From Antedon mediterranea (lineage: Eukaryota > Echinodermata > Crinoidea > Comatulida > Antedonidae), in assembly GCF_964355755.1 (NCBI RefSeq), contig NC_092673.1, positions 1,369,001 to 1,433,000 of the forward strand: DNA of 64,000 nucleotides, written 5' to 3'. Below, one piece after another: positions 23,701 through 36,106 of this stretch. Each line of letters opens with the position of its first letter. The first letter of the stretch is position 1. The notes below the pieces were generated by a model. The model saw nothing but the letters and a program-made list of their open reading frames with translations, searched no databases and was not told the DNA's origin. The position numbers were made by a program, and so were the translations under genes.

Positions 23701-26700
23701 CTGAACACCGTTGGGCTGGCCAAATATGGCTGGTTTTCCTGAAAGTCTGGTTTTTGGAATGTGTTTTTAATGGTAAAAAAAGATATTTGAGACCTTTTGG
23801 TAATCTGGTAATATTGGGTATTGGGAGAGTTTCTTGTTTATAGGGAGCCTGGTATTGGGAGAGTTTCTTGTTTATAGGGAGCCTGGTATTGGGAGAGTTT
23901 CTGACTGTATTATCTTCATCTACAGTTTTATATAAAACTGTAATGTCACTTAAGTTCTGTCTACACTATGTGATGTGCCTATATATGGAAATGATGATGT
24001 CATATCTCTACCATATTTGGGCATATCACCACCATGTATGGGCACATCACATTTTTTTGTCGAACTGATAGTATAGACAGAGCTTAAGATGTGCAAATCA
24101 AATCCAATGCTAATGCTTCTGTGTTAAATATAATTTTGTTTATGAAGAACAAAGAAAACACTAGAGTGACATGGGGTTAGCTTGTAATTTTCAAAATAAC
24201 CTAAGCTTAATTAGATGACGACATCCATTCCATAAGAAGGTTTGAATTTCTATTTTCTTAATTATCATGAATTAAGCAAAAAGATTGATAAATGTCAGCC
24301 ATGGTTTTTAGCAAGGTCTTATGATCAAGGCTTTAGCAATTTTATCTTTTACATCATCATCACTTAAGAGAATGATTTGTGTATGATAAATGCAAAATCA
24401 TATAAGCAAAGGTAAAATTGTGTAAAAGAACAAATTATATTAAAACAGTTTAAACCTCTCACTTTCATAGACCAATGTTGTACCTTGAATCTAATGCAGA
24501 CAAATTACACGATTAGAGGATTTAGTGGGACTTAACTTTGTAAAAATCAATTCCGATAAGTATGACATGTTAGGCTTATCTTCTCTTTTTACAATTTAAA
24601 CAGGCATTTAATTTAAAGAAAATTCTTAATTTATGTGGAAGCTTTAAAATCACTGAATTCAAAAGTTAAAATAAGGACACAAAGCATTACATACAGTTAT
24701 GAACACACAGCATTACATACAGTTATGAACACAAAGCATTACATACAGTTATGAACACAAAGCATTACATACAGTTATGAACACAAAGCATTACATACAG
24801 TTATGAACACACAGCATTACATACAGTTATGAACACAAAGCATTACATACAGTTATGAACACACAGCATTACATACAGTTATGAACACAAAGCATTACAT
24901 ACAGTTATGAACACAAAGCATTACATACAGTTATGAACACAAAGCATTACATACAGTCATGAACACTGAACACACAGCATTACATACAGTTATGAACACT
25001 GAACGCACAGTATTACATACAGTCATGAACACTGAACACACAGCATTACATACAGTTATGAACACTGAACGCACAGTATTACATACAGTCATGAACAATG
25101 AACACACAGCATTACATACAGTTATGAACACTGAACGCACAGTATTACATACAGTCATGAACAATGAACACACAGCATTACATACAGTTATGAACACTGA
25201 ACGCACAGTATTACATACAGTTATGAACACTGAACGCACAGTATTACATACAGTTATGAACAATGAACGCACAGTATTACATACAGTTATGAACACTGAA
25301 CGCACAGTATTACATACAGTCATGAACACAAAGCATTACATACAGTTATGAACAATGAACGCACAGTATTACATACAGTCATGAACAATGAACACACAGC
25401 ATTACAATACATACAGTTATGAACAATGAACACACAGCATTACAATACATACAGTTATGAACAATGAACGCACAGCATTACATACAGTTATGAACAATAA
25501 ACACACAGCATTACATACAGTTAGTTACACACACTGAACACACAGCATTTCACATACAGTTATGAACACTGAAACACACATTTCACATACATTACAGTTA
25601 GTATGCATACAAACACACATTTATGTAGACTGAACACAGCATTTAACTGTATGCACACGGCACATACAGTACAATATGTGCACTACATTTTGGAGTTTCA
25701 TTTAATGTATTTGACAAAGCCTTACACATTTGCTTTTTGTTGAACATAAAGGCATTTTGGTTGGCAGTTAAGCTAGTGACGAGTGGAACGATAGATGATT
25801 CCAAGTGCGAGCACGTCTTCGAAACACGTTGACCAGGCTGTAACGTAGCTGGCAAACACTTATCCGACAATGATGAACCCAATGCGTTACATAAACCTGT
25901 AAAATAAAAGTTTTTAACAAATTTAACAATCATTTTGTTATTTTCTGCTTGCCATTTCTTTCCGACTGATTTAGATCTCTCTTTTCTCATTTGAAATTCA
26001 ACCACTGTTATCCTTGCTGTTTTTTTTTCCTTCTTATAAATTGCCTTTGGATTTTATTTTGTCCACAAATTACAGACCCTGTCAAATGTTAATTCATATT
26101 ATTATTAAGAATTCTAATATGGCATTTTGATACCAACGCTAGAAGTTGATTGATACTGTAATAGGAAGGTTGTTACTTATGCACCGAACATTCTATTAAC
26201 TTACTAATTATATACCAAGTAACAAGATTACAAATGCTTTCTACGAATTAATGTTGTTTTTAATTAAGTTGAGTAGAAGGTCTTATTATTATTATATTAT
26301 ACTACCACTCAGCACAATTAAATTCTTGACTTTGTCAGAGGTTCTCCTCCGGAAGCTGGTTGTACCAACAAGATTTACTTGAATAAACCAGCATCCAACT
26401 GGTACTAAAAATGTTGAAAACATAAACACTTGTCTAATAGTAGGCTACAGTAAAGCCATTGAAAACATTAAAGATGTTTTGTCTTCAAAAACATAGAAAA
26501 TAAAGATGAATACTATGTAAAATGATGTACTGTAATCTTGCAGTTTTGACAAAATAAATGAATAAATAAATAAATTATAAAAAATAAACAGTTTCACAGG
26601 AGCAACAGGTTCAAAGAGCAATAATGCTATAGTTTTTATTAGATATCTTAAGCTCTATCTACACTATCAAACTAATTTGACCAAAAAGTGTCCAAATATG

Positions 26701-29700
26701 GTAGTGATATGCCCAATTATGGTATGATAGGACATCATCATGTCCATATATGTCAACATTATTGTTGTTCAAATGAAGTTTTATAGTGTAGACAAAGTAG
26801 TAAATGACATGAATCAAGGGAAAAATACAACATAAACATAAAGTTGATTCACAAGGCTGTATAATTTGTCTAGAATCATCAGCAAATTCTGTAAGGCAGT
26901 GTCACATATGCACAGTATCATGTCTGTATCACTGTATCATAACCTTAATGTAACACAGACATTACATTTTTGTTGTCAAACTAGTTTGATAGCAAGACAG
27001 AGCTTTACTGGAATTTATTTCTAAATTGGGAGAACACTGCTTACTACTTTCAGAAATTAATGTCATAATTAAAAACTATAAATGAATGCATATAACATCC
27101 TGGCCAAATGTGTGTGATTGGTTGAGAGGACAATCCATCTTAATGTAAACACACTGGCATCAAATACATATTACCGCTGAGCCATGACCTATTGTTAAGT
27201 TTTACTCAGACGTAAAATTCAGATTGATTTCCACATGACGCTACTAATGACTTTCACATTATGAAGCAATAATTTAAAATGAATAAAATTGTAATTTAAC
27301 ATGTATTATCATAAAAGTTATAGTGGACCTTCCGATTTTAACCATAAAATGAAAGAATTCGGAATTGCTTGCGTTATAAATATAATCATGTTAAAAATAT
27401 TGTCCCTCTGAAAAAAAAAATTTAATTTTGTTATTGAATATGCTATTTTTATGTCACATATGATATACTACATATCACATGTGATACAGTATACTACATA
27501 TCACATGTGATATACTACATATCACATGTGATATACTACATATCACATGTGATATACTACATATCACATGTGATATACTACACATCATATGTGATATACT
27601 ACATATCACATGTGATATACTACATATCATATTTACCAAAAATTGGATTGGGAAACAAATTATTTACCGTAAAAAACTGTAAGTGTAATTGAACGCAAAA
27701 AAAAAATAAAATTGTCTGTCAGCAGTTTTTGATTACATTTTTTTGGTTATTTTAGAAGTGAAATTATTATTTTTGCTTGTTTTTTTTCTACGGAAGTGAA
27801 AACCTTATTAAAATCTGCAAAATGGCTTTAAAGTGTGATTTTATTAATCTGCATTGTTCATGTTTTTGGGGGACAATACTTAAAAACACTAAAATCCTTT
27901 AAAACCAACAATAAAGAATAAGTAAAAAGGGGAAAATGGTTAAGAAAAAGACAGTTGATATATACTGTAGTAATACAGTACAAAATTATGAAAATGCATA
28001 TTTGGTTTTTATGCATGATTTGACTCAAATTATGCAAACAAACAAAAATACAAAACATATGGCTCTCAAGCCTTGAGAGAATAAAGCCTTGTTCGCACTG
28101 GACATAAAAAATGGTAAATTTAATCACAGTTAAATCATCAGAAGATTTTATCACTGTCCATACTACGATATTTTCACGCAATTAGTTTTACCAGAATTGT
28201 AGCCAGTGTTTGCATTGGACTTTTCTTGGTCACTTTAGCCGGTGACTCGGTTAATTTGACAAATTACGTCCAGTGCACTAAGCGAGGCTTTAGGCCACAA
28301 ATTTGAATAAAAAATGATTTCTATATAGAAATCTCCTAGATTCACAAAAATAATGTTTGTGACTATCAACTAGGCTACCAAAAATGAAACTAAATTAATC
28401 ATAAACTAATAATCTAAAAGGCTTTCCAAGGTAATAAAATTAGAAGCACTGTGTGGATCGGAGCTAGTACCAATTATACACAGCATCTGTAACTATGGTA
28501 ACAATTATTTCGTTCATAATTACAAATCTTTTACAATCTGGTTACCGCTATACAGTATGTGGTTTCACAAAATTGTGATCGAAAACTAGATTTTAAAAGA
28601 TGCTGTGAAGGAAACAAGTTAAGTGAATATATATACAATTATAATTCATAAGTGCATATGTGTACAACTTGAAAGTAGTTAATAACTAAAGCCCGTTTTC
28701 CTGTCGACGTAATTCGACGCTATCGTTAACAATAATCGGCGATCTTCTACGTAAACATTGAAATGTTAACGATTTACAGGAAAAGGTACTCGCTATCTTT
28801 ACCATTTTAACTTGATCGTTTTCAAACGATCGTCGTTGAACTGTTAACGATCAACGATATTGATTGTTTGAATCTATTTCACTTTAACTTAACCTTAAAC
28901 TAAAAGTCTAATAAAAAGCATATTAAAGCTGCTTTCCTGAGAAAATATCGTGAAATATGGGTTCACAAAATCGTAAAATTAGGATTCAATAAATATATTT
29001 CTCCAGAGTTAAGTTAGTGTTAATTCTGTAATCCTTTCAGAACATGTATTAATTGTTTGTGTTTTGAACTTGAAGTAAAGCATAATTTAAAAAGATTAGC
29101 TCATTAGTTCATGGATGAAATATGTAAATGGCAAGACCAAGGATGGAATTAATTAACATACATGTGCATTCACGTACAATGATTTATTCTACTCAATAAT
29201 GTATTAAAAAGAAATAAAAATTAATAAATTGTCATTACTCATATAATCTTTATATGATAGCATCTATAACTACCAAAGGCTAATTAAAATAAGATCAATT
29301 TGAACTTACTAATATCAGAAGCTGCCATGGCAACCAAGTTGTACAATTGTGAAATTAAAGATTGGAATGAGATGACTGCGCTGGATGGAAGTGATTCTGT
29401 CAAGAAAAATTAATTATATTAAAAAAATTAGCATTTAAAAGCATTCTCAGAAGAACACTACAATGCAACAATTTCAAAGGGTGAGTATATATAATTTATA
29501 TCGAATTTTTAAAATTTAAATAGTACAGAAAAAAGCTTTTAAAATAATCTAAAATTAGCCAAAATTACAGTTGTTATATGAATGCTCTTAAGGAGCTTTC
29601 TATTGGTTTACTTGAAGCAAGATGTAACAACATGCTAATTAGCTTTGCTAGAAAATAATTGAGTTCAGATAGATATACATATTCTCCCACCTGTTCAACT

Positions 29701-31894
29701 CAATGCTGGAAAACTTAGGTCATATCATTGCAAAACAGAAAGTGCTTGGCTATACCTACAGTACAATGGTTAAACTGTTAAAGATGTGTTGCCCCCAAGA
29801 ACATGAACATTTAATTTAAGACTTTGAATGTGTCACTGTCAGAAAAAAAATTTTTTTTTTCAGGGAGACAATACAACTTTAAATGACAACGTTTGTTTAA
29901 TCTTATCTGACCACAGACATTTAAATGCCTAATTTTAAAATGGATTTAAATTTTGTATGTTTCATGGTTTTTGTATAAATTTGCTATTGTGATATTTTAA
30001 TTAGATTTTTAAACAATTTTATGTAATTCAAAATTAATTTTTTACAATATACCGCAATAAATAAATGACTTAAGTAAAATGGTCAACCGCATGTGTATGT
30101 ATACCTCATCTCCTGCTCCTGATTTATAGTAAATTCAGTCACAAGATTTTACTGGAATCATGTGGTATTAGGGAACTCAAAGTTATTATACCATATTAGC
30201 TATTATACCATATCGTTCTCCAAGAAATCTATTGAATTGAATACAGTAAGTTAAAAATATATTTTATCATAAAATTGATTTATGAAATAAATTAAATGAT
30301 TGATTTACCCACCTTTGAGGCATAATATTTGTAACATATCAAGAATGATGATTAAATGTGTGATGCCACATTGGAAAACGTGTCCAATATGAAGATGGTA
30401 ATCTTCTTCCACTCTAACTCTTATTAAAGTCAACACATTATGTAACTCCTTTCCTACAAACTTCCATAGCTGATCCATATACCAGGTACACAACAGCTTC
30501 CTCGTTCCGAACGTTTCAGAATCTTCCCAGCTAACAGATTTTTGCCTTCCGATTCGTCGTTTTTGGTTCGATTGGGAATAGTTTTCTTTTGTACTGTGCC
30601 GTTTTGGATTTAACTGTCCACGTGAAACTCTTTGCTGCGAGTTGTGAAATTTTGGATGGAGGAAGGCAGTTGAAAATGATGCAATTGACAACAGTTGTGA
30701 CATGAATTCTTCCTCCTCTGCTTCAAGTTCTGAGAGAGGAGATGCCGCTCTTGACAACTTCAAAGATTGTGAATCACTTTTTGACAATGAAGTTTTTGAT
30801 TCAGCTTTTAGCTTATCAACCAATGAAGATTTTGTCTGATCCATTTCACCATTGGTGACGTACGAACGCCAATCTAAAGGCATCTGATGCTCTTTGAAGC
30901 TTTCCGAAAAGTTCTTATTCTCGCAAACAAATTTAATCGTTCTAAATGCAACTAATTTTGACCTTTCTGCAGCGACAAATGCAAGCAGACTATGCATGGA
31001 TAGAGACCTCACAAATCCAGAAGCATTGAAAGCATTCGTGGCACCAAACGAGAATTTCTCTTCAGAATTCTTTTGAGATGTGCTGTCTTTTCCAAAAACT
31101 TGTTTAAAGATGGCATTGTACTCTTCAACACCACGCGTTACACTCCATAAAAAATCTTGCTTAAGTTCATCGCCTTTGTAATAAGCAAACACGGATAAAC
31201 CGACTCGGATCAAGTCATACAACCACAATAACGCACTCTGTTGTAATCTTAACAACTTATCTTTCACAACTTGTAACTCCGATATTAAATCCGAATAAAA
31301 CGGATAGAGCCATTTTTCAGAGTGTACTGAATGCTGGATAGATGTCCAATAATTAAGAAAAACACGAAAGTCGTCGCAAAATCCTTCAAGATATTCAAGT
31401 TTTGTTTCAAGTTTTTCAAAAGACAAACGTTCCTCATGACGAAGGCGCTCTAACAAAATGTACTCATCGTGAACATTGGTTTTCAGATGCTGAACAAACG
31501 CTTCAAAACGTCGAATACGCACAATACATTGCCGGAGAATCAAAGCTTTTGCACGACCTGCCATAAGCACCTTTAACTGCTTATAACATGTTGAGATTCC
31601 TACACTATGTCTGTTGTGTACAAATGACATGGAATCTGAAGCTTTTAAGGAGATATGTTGACCAGGGTAGACCGGCCTAAAACACTTTTCTAATATCTCA
31701 ACACCATGATTTATATCGTCCAATGAAAGATTAGAAAACTTAGTTTTACTTTTTGAGTTTTTGGATTTGGACTTTGACTTTCGAGGTGGTGGAGGTGTGT
31801 CCAAATCTAGTGTTGGTTTTGTGTGAAAGTGATGCAAGTTTTGGTGGCGCTGCATCTGGGTAACTGGCGTACCAACCATGACTGATGGATCCAT
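20761..31894 (-). CDS. CCDC142: coiled-coil domain-containing protein 142, 9 exons
   Basis: Exons on the minus strand: 30313-31894, 29310-29396, 25726-25896, 23448-23620, 22902-23024, 22489-22603, 21997-22174, 21532-21743, 20761-20981. They sum to 953 residues plus TGA with every phase matching. The vertebrate protein is about 750 residues; its cellular role is poorly known. Diagnostic parts are the CNALGSSLSD block (exon 3), the METWMQHIL-like block FETWMQHILKQKPKF followed by SIHGACQLEVDLRHV (exons 7-8), and the terminal EWLNLRVHG...WVLPFSC motif (exon 9). Exon 1 alone codes 527 residues, starting with a basic, Pro-rich N-terminus and helical segments (RLRHEERLSFEKLETKLEYL). Long introns hold a 1-kb minisatellite and several MITEs. 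The start is the first Met of the long exon. Confidence 0.88.
21190..21430. repeat. degenerate (AAGT)n-type simple repeat
   Basis: Irregular runs of AAGTAAGTTAGTAAG and similar, in CCDC142 intron 8. Confidence 0.8.
21744..21812 (-). mobile_element. SINE 3' fragment abutting CCDC142 exon 8
   Basis: On the minus strand it reads CAGTGCATTGAGAGC, then GCGCTATATAAGAATG, a tail type common in marine-animal SINEs and related to the one at 35.3 kb. It runs right up to the exon 8 acceptor, so it provides that splice site's upstream sequence. Confidence 0.5.
21898..21952. mobile_element. MITE family A, right-end fragment
   Basis: Matches the right half of family A (GGCACATCACAATTTT, then CAAACTAGTTTGATAGTG) and ends GCTTAAG. 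The left half is missing. Confidence 0.7.
23283..23415 (-). mobile_element. SINE fragment with conserved central domain
   Basis: On the minus strand it reads GTGCACTTTAAAGAACCCAG, then TTTTTCGAAAATGAAGAGGG, and ends with the CTCAGCCCCTGTCGAC block also present at 4.46 kb. The tRNA-like head is largely lost. It lies in CCDC142 intron 4. Confidence 0.65.
23815..23905. repeat. short tandem repeat, ~34-bp unit
   Basis: About two and a half copies of a unit with GGTATTGGGAGAGTTTCTTG and TTTATAGGGAGCCT. Confidence 0.85.
23951..24087. mobile_element. MITE family A, copy 3
   Basis: The ends TTAAGTTCTGTCTACACTAT and GATAGTATAGACAGAGCTTAA are complementary and bounded by TTAA on both sides. It lies in CCDC142 intron 3. 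Confidence 0.85.
24680..25640. repeat. 1-kb minisatellite, 26-bp and 33-bp units
   Basis: The lower-coordinate part is a 26-bp unit (ATGAACACAAAGCATTACAT plus ACAGTT). The rest is a 33-bp variant with an inserted CTGAACGC block, alternating GCACAGTA and CACAGCA. The array decays toward 25640, next to CCDC142 exon 3. Because 33 is a multiple of three and the unit lacks stops, both strands are open for about 130 codons; this is not evidence of a protein. Confidence 0.95.
26649..26800. mobile_element. MITE family A, copy 4
   Basis: Begins TTAAGCTCTATCTACACTAT and ends TTTTATAGTGTAGACAAAGT. The core carries the GGTAGTGATATGCCCA piece in inverted order. It lies in CCDC142 intron 2. Confidence 0.8.
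26961..27007. mobile_element. MITE family A, right-end fragment
   Basis: Reads ACATTTTTGTTGTCAAACTA, then GTTTGATAGCAAGACAGAGCTTT. Only the right end is recognisable. Confidence 0.6.
27453..27630. repeat. 21-bp tandem repeat with palindromic core
   Basis: About eight copies of TCACATGTGATATACTACATA. Each contains the self-complementary ATCACATGTGAT, so either strand could form a series of small hairpins. It lies in CCDC142 intron 2. Confidence 0.95.
28083..28292. mobile_element. MITE family C (TTCGCACTGGAC type)
   Basis: The left end AAAGCCTTGTTCGCACTGGAC pairs with the right end GTCCAGTGCACTAAGCGAGGCTTT; about 210 bp. No second full copy was found. Confidence 0.65.
28688..28862. mobile_element. 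MITE family D, copy 1
   Basis: Starts AAAGCCCGTTTTCCTGTCGA. It shares ATTCGACGCTATCGTTAAC and the ACGATCGTCGTTGAACTGTT region with the copy at 42.0 kb. The right end is degraded. Confidence 0.65.
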
Positions 31895-33717
31895 TTATAG
31901 GCCTAAATTTACAACAATTCAATAATCTGCAACTGAAAACATTTTTTACAAGATTTACATTTTTTAGCACATCCTTTTTTGGTTAGAGTCTACGCTAGCA
32001 GAAATAAAACATTACATTATTAATTATACTATAAGCCTAGGCCCCTATTACTTTACATTAGTGTGCCAAATAAAATGTTATACTGTTGACATGAACCATA
32101 AAATAACCTAAGCGGATGACAATGATATTTAGGCTAGGCCTAGCTTCAAGCATCCGGTGATAGAGCCCACCCAGATGCGCTGCCTACCTGGTTCTAGATA
32201 AGGGAGAGAGGCATGCGAACCACACACCATCACCACCAGGCCTAGAAATTCCAATAAATGTCAGTCATTTAAACCAGTTTAATTATAAAATGTACAAACA
32301 AATCTAATTTCATAGTTAGCATACCTTATATTGAATCGATTGTTTGAATTACTTGTTGCACTACAACCTTGTTAATTTAGTAAACCGTGTTTTTAATTAT
32401 ACATTTTATCGACCTTATAGATAGACACACCACTGTTGTTGCTACCAAACAACTCTGTCAGAGTTTAGCAGACGATCTATAATAAGGCATGTCTATTGAG
32501 GGCAGCATAATGAAAAAGTAGGATCGGAGAGGATGCAATGTGCTTGAATTTTTATGTTGAGCAAGAACGTTCTCAATCAAATTATGGCAAATGTTTTTTT
32601 TTTCTATTTTTGTATAGTAAAGTAATGTACTGTTTGTAATTGTATGGACGCACCTTCTACGCATATGTGCCACTGTTAAAAAGGTTTTGATAATAATATT
32701 ATTACAAGGTATTAGGCCTAGTTAGTAACCACCTTTAAAATAAAGCATGCTTTAAAATCAAGTTCTGTATAGTTTTATCCCTTCTGCCATTAAAGCATCT
32801 TTTACTGTATTTTTTTGTGTTTTATTCGGTCTCATAGCAACACAATTTCTATATATAATATTTTTTTAATGCAAGTAATGTAATAAATGGAAATAAATGC
32901 ACGTAAAGTAAGTTGACCAATCACGACCGATCAGCCAAACCGTCGCTCGGATTGGTGGTCAACTCACTTGGGTTTTGGCCACGTCATTGAAAAGTGTTTA
33001 TGTTCGCAGGCTAGGCATCTAGCAAAAACACTACGTGATCTTCTCATCATAATGCTGAATTTATTAGGTGACGATGCATGAAATGAACGTAAAATGATTC
33101 GATTATCATTAGTTGCCAATTCACATCACACGTAATATTAATTATCTGCCTCATTACATGCCTGCCGCATACCTATATTATCTGTCGCATACGGTACTCA
33201 TTATCTGCAGCCTGCCTATATCTGCTGTAGGCCTCATTATCGTATACAGGGAGGAAATAATAATAGAACAAGCAATTCAACTGAAAGTCAACTTTATTTC
33301 TTTTCACAAATTCACTAATAAAAGCTTCACTAATTAATTTTCTTAGATTTAACTTCTTGCAACTAAAGAACGATTTTAAATACATTACGACATCACAATG
33401 AAACCAGACCAGGCAAAAATGGGAATAAAGCCCCTAAAAAGTTAAAAACAAATGCTTTTGACACAGATTAGCCGGTGTGTCTGTTGGTCCATTCAAAGCT
33501 TCGTTATATCACACTTTTTTATGTTTAAATTTCAACATACTAAACTAGATAATTCATTTACATAAATTATGTCTTATGCTTGCGTTTCTATTTAAATTGC
33601 GTCAGCTGAAAGATTGGTACAAAATTATCAAATTCAAGCATTTACTACACATGGCGAAAAATTTTAAATTATATTCCCTAATAATATTAATTAATATATT
33701 CTCTAGACGATGTTCGC
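31895..33717. other. spacer upstream of CCDC142
   Basis: Includes the CCDC142 5' flank and a spacer with AGGCCTA clusters. No exon supported. Confidence 0.5.
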
Positions 33718-33723
33718 TTTAAT
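33718..33723 (-). terminator. ATTAAA polyadenylation signal of the GPI-peptide gene
   Basis: Minus-strand ATTAAA, a common variant hexamer, 44 bp after the stop codon at 33767-33769. Confidence 0.4.
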
Positions 33724-33766
33724 GGCGGCGTTCCTCTTCTGTAGCCTTCCTGCTCTTACAACCCAA

Positions 33767-35373
33767 CTACAACTGGAGAGCAGATAATAAAGAAACTGCA
33801 AGTAAAGAGAAGCTGAACGTAACCAGACTACCAGATCCGGTTGGAGGATCCGTTCCCATGCTGGTATTGGATGTAGGCTCCGTTGTGGTATCCATACTCA
33901 TTGTTGTTGCCGCTGTCGCATCAATGGGACCTGACGTTTAACACTTTGACTGCCAGAGGTTTTTCCAGTTAGAAACTGCCACCGCCAGCGTTTTTAGCCC
34001 AATTCGATGTTTTTATTAAAGCTGATTGAAACCATGTATGTGATCTGATTTATATGTAATTTAGACTAAAATAATCATAAAGATTTTAGCTTTACAATGG
34101 TACCAAGAACGATTTTTAAATTGCAATATGTAAATCGTAATAGTAAAATGAAAGTAACCCACTTTTTGAATTTTTCGTAGTTTCGCGCAAGAAAGTCGAG
34201 ATAATCGCGATTTTGTGCAAGACATTACAATATGAAAATATCGCCCGGTGAGATCAACAAACAACGAAAAAGTTACTTACACGGCACTGATAGGCCTATA
34301 AAAACAAGTTATCACTATCGAAAAATGTATTACATTTTATGAATCATAAATCTTACATCAATGTTTCGCCAAAATCCACATAGTAAAGACACCAGGCCTA
34401 GTTAACCAGGCCTAAAGTTGGTCCGGAACCGTTTTACGACTAGGGCTAGGCTAGCCTAGTACTACTAGCCTAGGCCTAGGAGATAGTAAACTGATGATAA
34501 TAACCATACCATTTCAAAACAAGTTTGTTGCGTGAAACTCGGTCACTTTCAGTAAAACACCAAAACAATTAGGGTATACATACAATAATAAAATTAAAGA
34601 CTTCATATTGAAAATGACTCCATTATTTTTTATTCAGATAACAAACAAACATGTCAATCCACAAAAACCTTTGTAATGCTTCGGCGGCATAGCTAGCGCG
34701 CGACCGATACACAATGCGCCAAGCCATCGCTCTACGCGCTACTGTGATGCGCGGTGTTTGTTATTTCGACAGGTACCATTTTGACAGTCGTTCGTAACCA
34801 GATTAGTTACTTTCAAATTGTAAAATATTGACGGTCCAGACCGAATATAGTGTTCATATTTATAGTATATACCAATAATTAACCTATCTACCGGATTTCG
34901 TAAAAAAACGCGAAAAACGAAGATCTTCGTTTTTGGCAGTCAAGCGTTGTGTTTCCAAAAACGAAGATCTTCGTGTTTGGCAGTCAAAGTGTTAAAAAGA
35001 AAACAGCGAAAGATTACAATACAGCTAATTTACGTGCGATACATACACACATAGGCCTACATATGGGATCCTCCTCTTCAATTCTACGTCGTAGAACTGG
35101 AGTCGAGAACATATTCAGCACCAAATAGCCTACTAAGGTGTTCGTTAAGAATTGTCTTCGATTGTGTAATGGCTTTGGCTTGCCGGATTTCCATACTTAA
35201 AATACGAGAGATTTTAATCTACGGATGGATCACGATCATAGTACCGTCTTGTTGGTTGCTGGTCTTTTTCATTTACAATAGAATCCTTTGGGACACCCCA
35301 AGGCCATCCATCCCCTACCCTATTTTTAAATGCGCCTTGAGCACTCTGGAGTGGTATGTGCGCTATAAAAATC

Positions 35374-35434
<61 letters not shown>

Positions 35435-36106
35435 CAAGAGGATACTTTGGGACACCCCAAGGCCATCCATCCCCTACCCTATCAAGAAGATACTTTGGGA
35501 CACCCCAAGGCCATCCATCCCCTACCCTATCAAGAGGATACTTTCGTGTAAAACGAACAAGGACCCAGGAACACTAATATTTCACCAAATTTATGGAATA
35601 GCCCTTTGAGAGACACTTTCCCGTAAAACAAGGTTATAGATATTATTTAACAACCCTCCACCCCACCCCCATTCAGCAGCAGGGGGGACACGCGTTATAC
35701 TATTATTAGAGGGGATACGTTATTGGGTCCCGCGAAGGTGCCCCTCCCCCAATAGTTTTTTGTCTTCAGTAAACACAAAGTGAAAATGCAAAATTGTTCA
35801 CAATATAGTTAATTTTTAAAAAAGCAAAATACTCTGCAATTTTTAAATTATCTTAACTTATACAAATTATTTAGTTATATTTCGTTGGTTATTGGTTATT
35901 TGCAAGTACATTTTGATAAGCTTTTAATTAGCTAATTCTTAGCTATACCTCATCATTTGTCAATTTTCTATTTTTTTTTTATTTGACAGTTAAGAGAACA
36001 ATCAGATGGTATCAATCAAAGTGAATACAATACCTTGAAGCATGATTATCATCACGCTGAAAATGATAACAACGAGCGTAGTATGAAGAGCGTTCATCTT
36101 GAGCAT
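33767..36106 (-). CDS. candidate 78-residue GPI-anchored Thr/Ser-rich peptide, 2 exons
   Basis: Exon 1 (36034-36106) codes MLKMNALHTTLVVIIFSVMI plus a few residues, a clear signal peptide. Exon 2 (33767-33930) completes the split Gly codon. It then codes a short hydrophilic stretch rich in Thr and Ser, with one N-glycosylation sequon (NTS), two prolines before a small-residue GSGS segment, and a hydrophobic tail (LVTFSFSLLAVSLLSALQL) ending at TAG. That is the full layout of a GPI-anchored precursor. The processed peptide would be about 30 residues, a size and design like vertebrate CD52, though I see no sequence homology. An acceptor (TTTTTTGTCACAG) just before the Met suggests a 5' UTR exon further upstream. 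The 3' acceptor has almost no pyrimidine tract because a piggyBac-like element sits 8 nt away. The donor is weak (GTATTG). Function unknown. Confidence 0.5.
33942..34991. mobile_element. piggyBac-like nonautonomous element, TTAA target
   Basis: The ends CACTTTGACTGCCAGAGG and, as complement of the right end, CACTTTGACTGCCAAAC share a 14-bp perfect terminal repeat. TTAA flanks at 33938-33941 and 34992-34995. TTAA and a CNCTTTG(A/C)CTGCCA start are typical of piggyBac. The right part holds two copies of AACGAAGATCTTCGT next to TGGCAGTCAA. No transposase frame is present in its 1,050 bp. Confidence 0.85.
35280..35550. repeat. 46-bp tandem repeat interrupted by a SINE tail
   Basis: GGGACACCCCAAGGCCATCC followed by ATCCCCTACCCTAT occurs near 35290, 35449 and 35496, with a partial unit near 35530. 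The first copy is separated from the rest by a SINE-like tail and an ATT microsatellite. The open frame through it is only repeat peptide. Confidence 0.85.
35325..35434 (+). mobile_element. SINE 3' tail with (ATT)n
   Basis: GCGCCTTGAGCACTCTGGAG, then GTGCGCTATAAAAATCGT, then about 19 ATT units (35376-35434). This tail type is common in tRNA-derived SINEs of marine animals. The head is missing. Confidence 0.6.

Noticed and set aside
24931-25351. Open frames of about 130 codons on both strands
   Set aside because: They are pure minisatellite translation; the unit length is a multiple of three and lacks stops.
27453-27630. CRISPR-like regular array
   Set aside because: Units are contiguous without spacers, in an animal intron; it is a simple tandem repeat.
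31746-31970. Alternative minus-strand frame at the CCDC142 start
   Set aside because: It overlaps exon 1 in another frame and matches nothing; the long exon frame carries the family sequence.
35169-35609. 146-codon plus-strand frame with a poly-Ile run
   Set aside because: It crosses an ATT microsatellite, a SINE tail and a 46-bp tandem repeat; no family resemblance.
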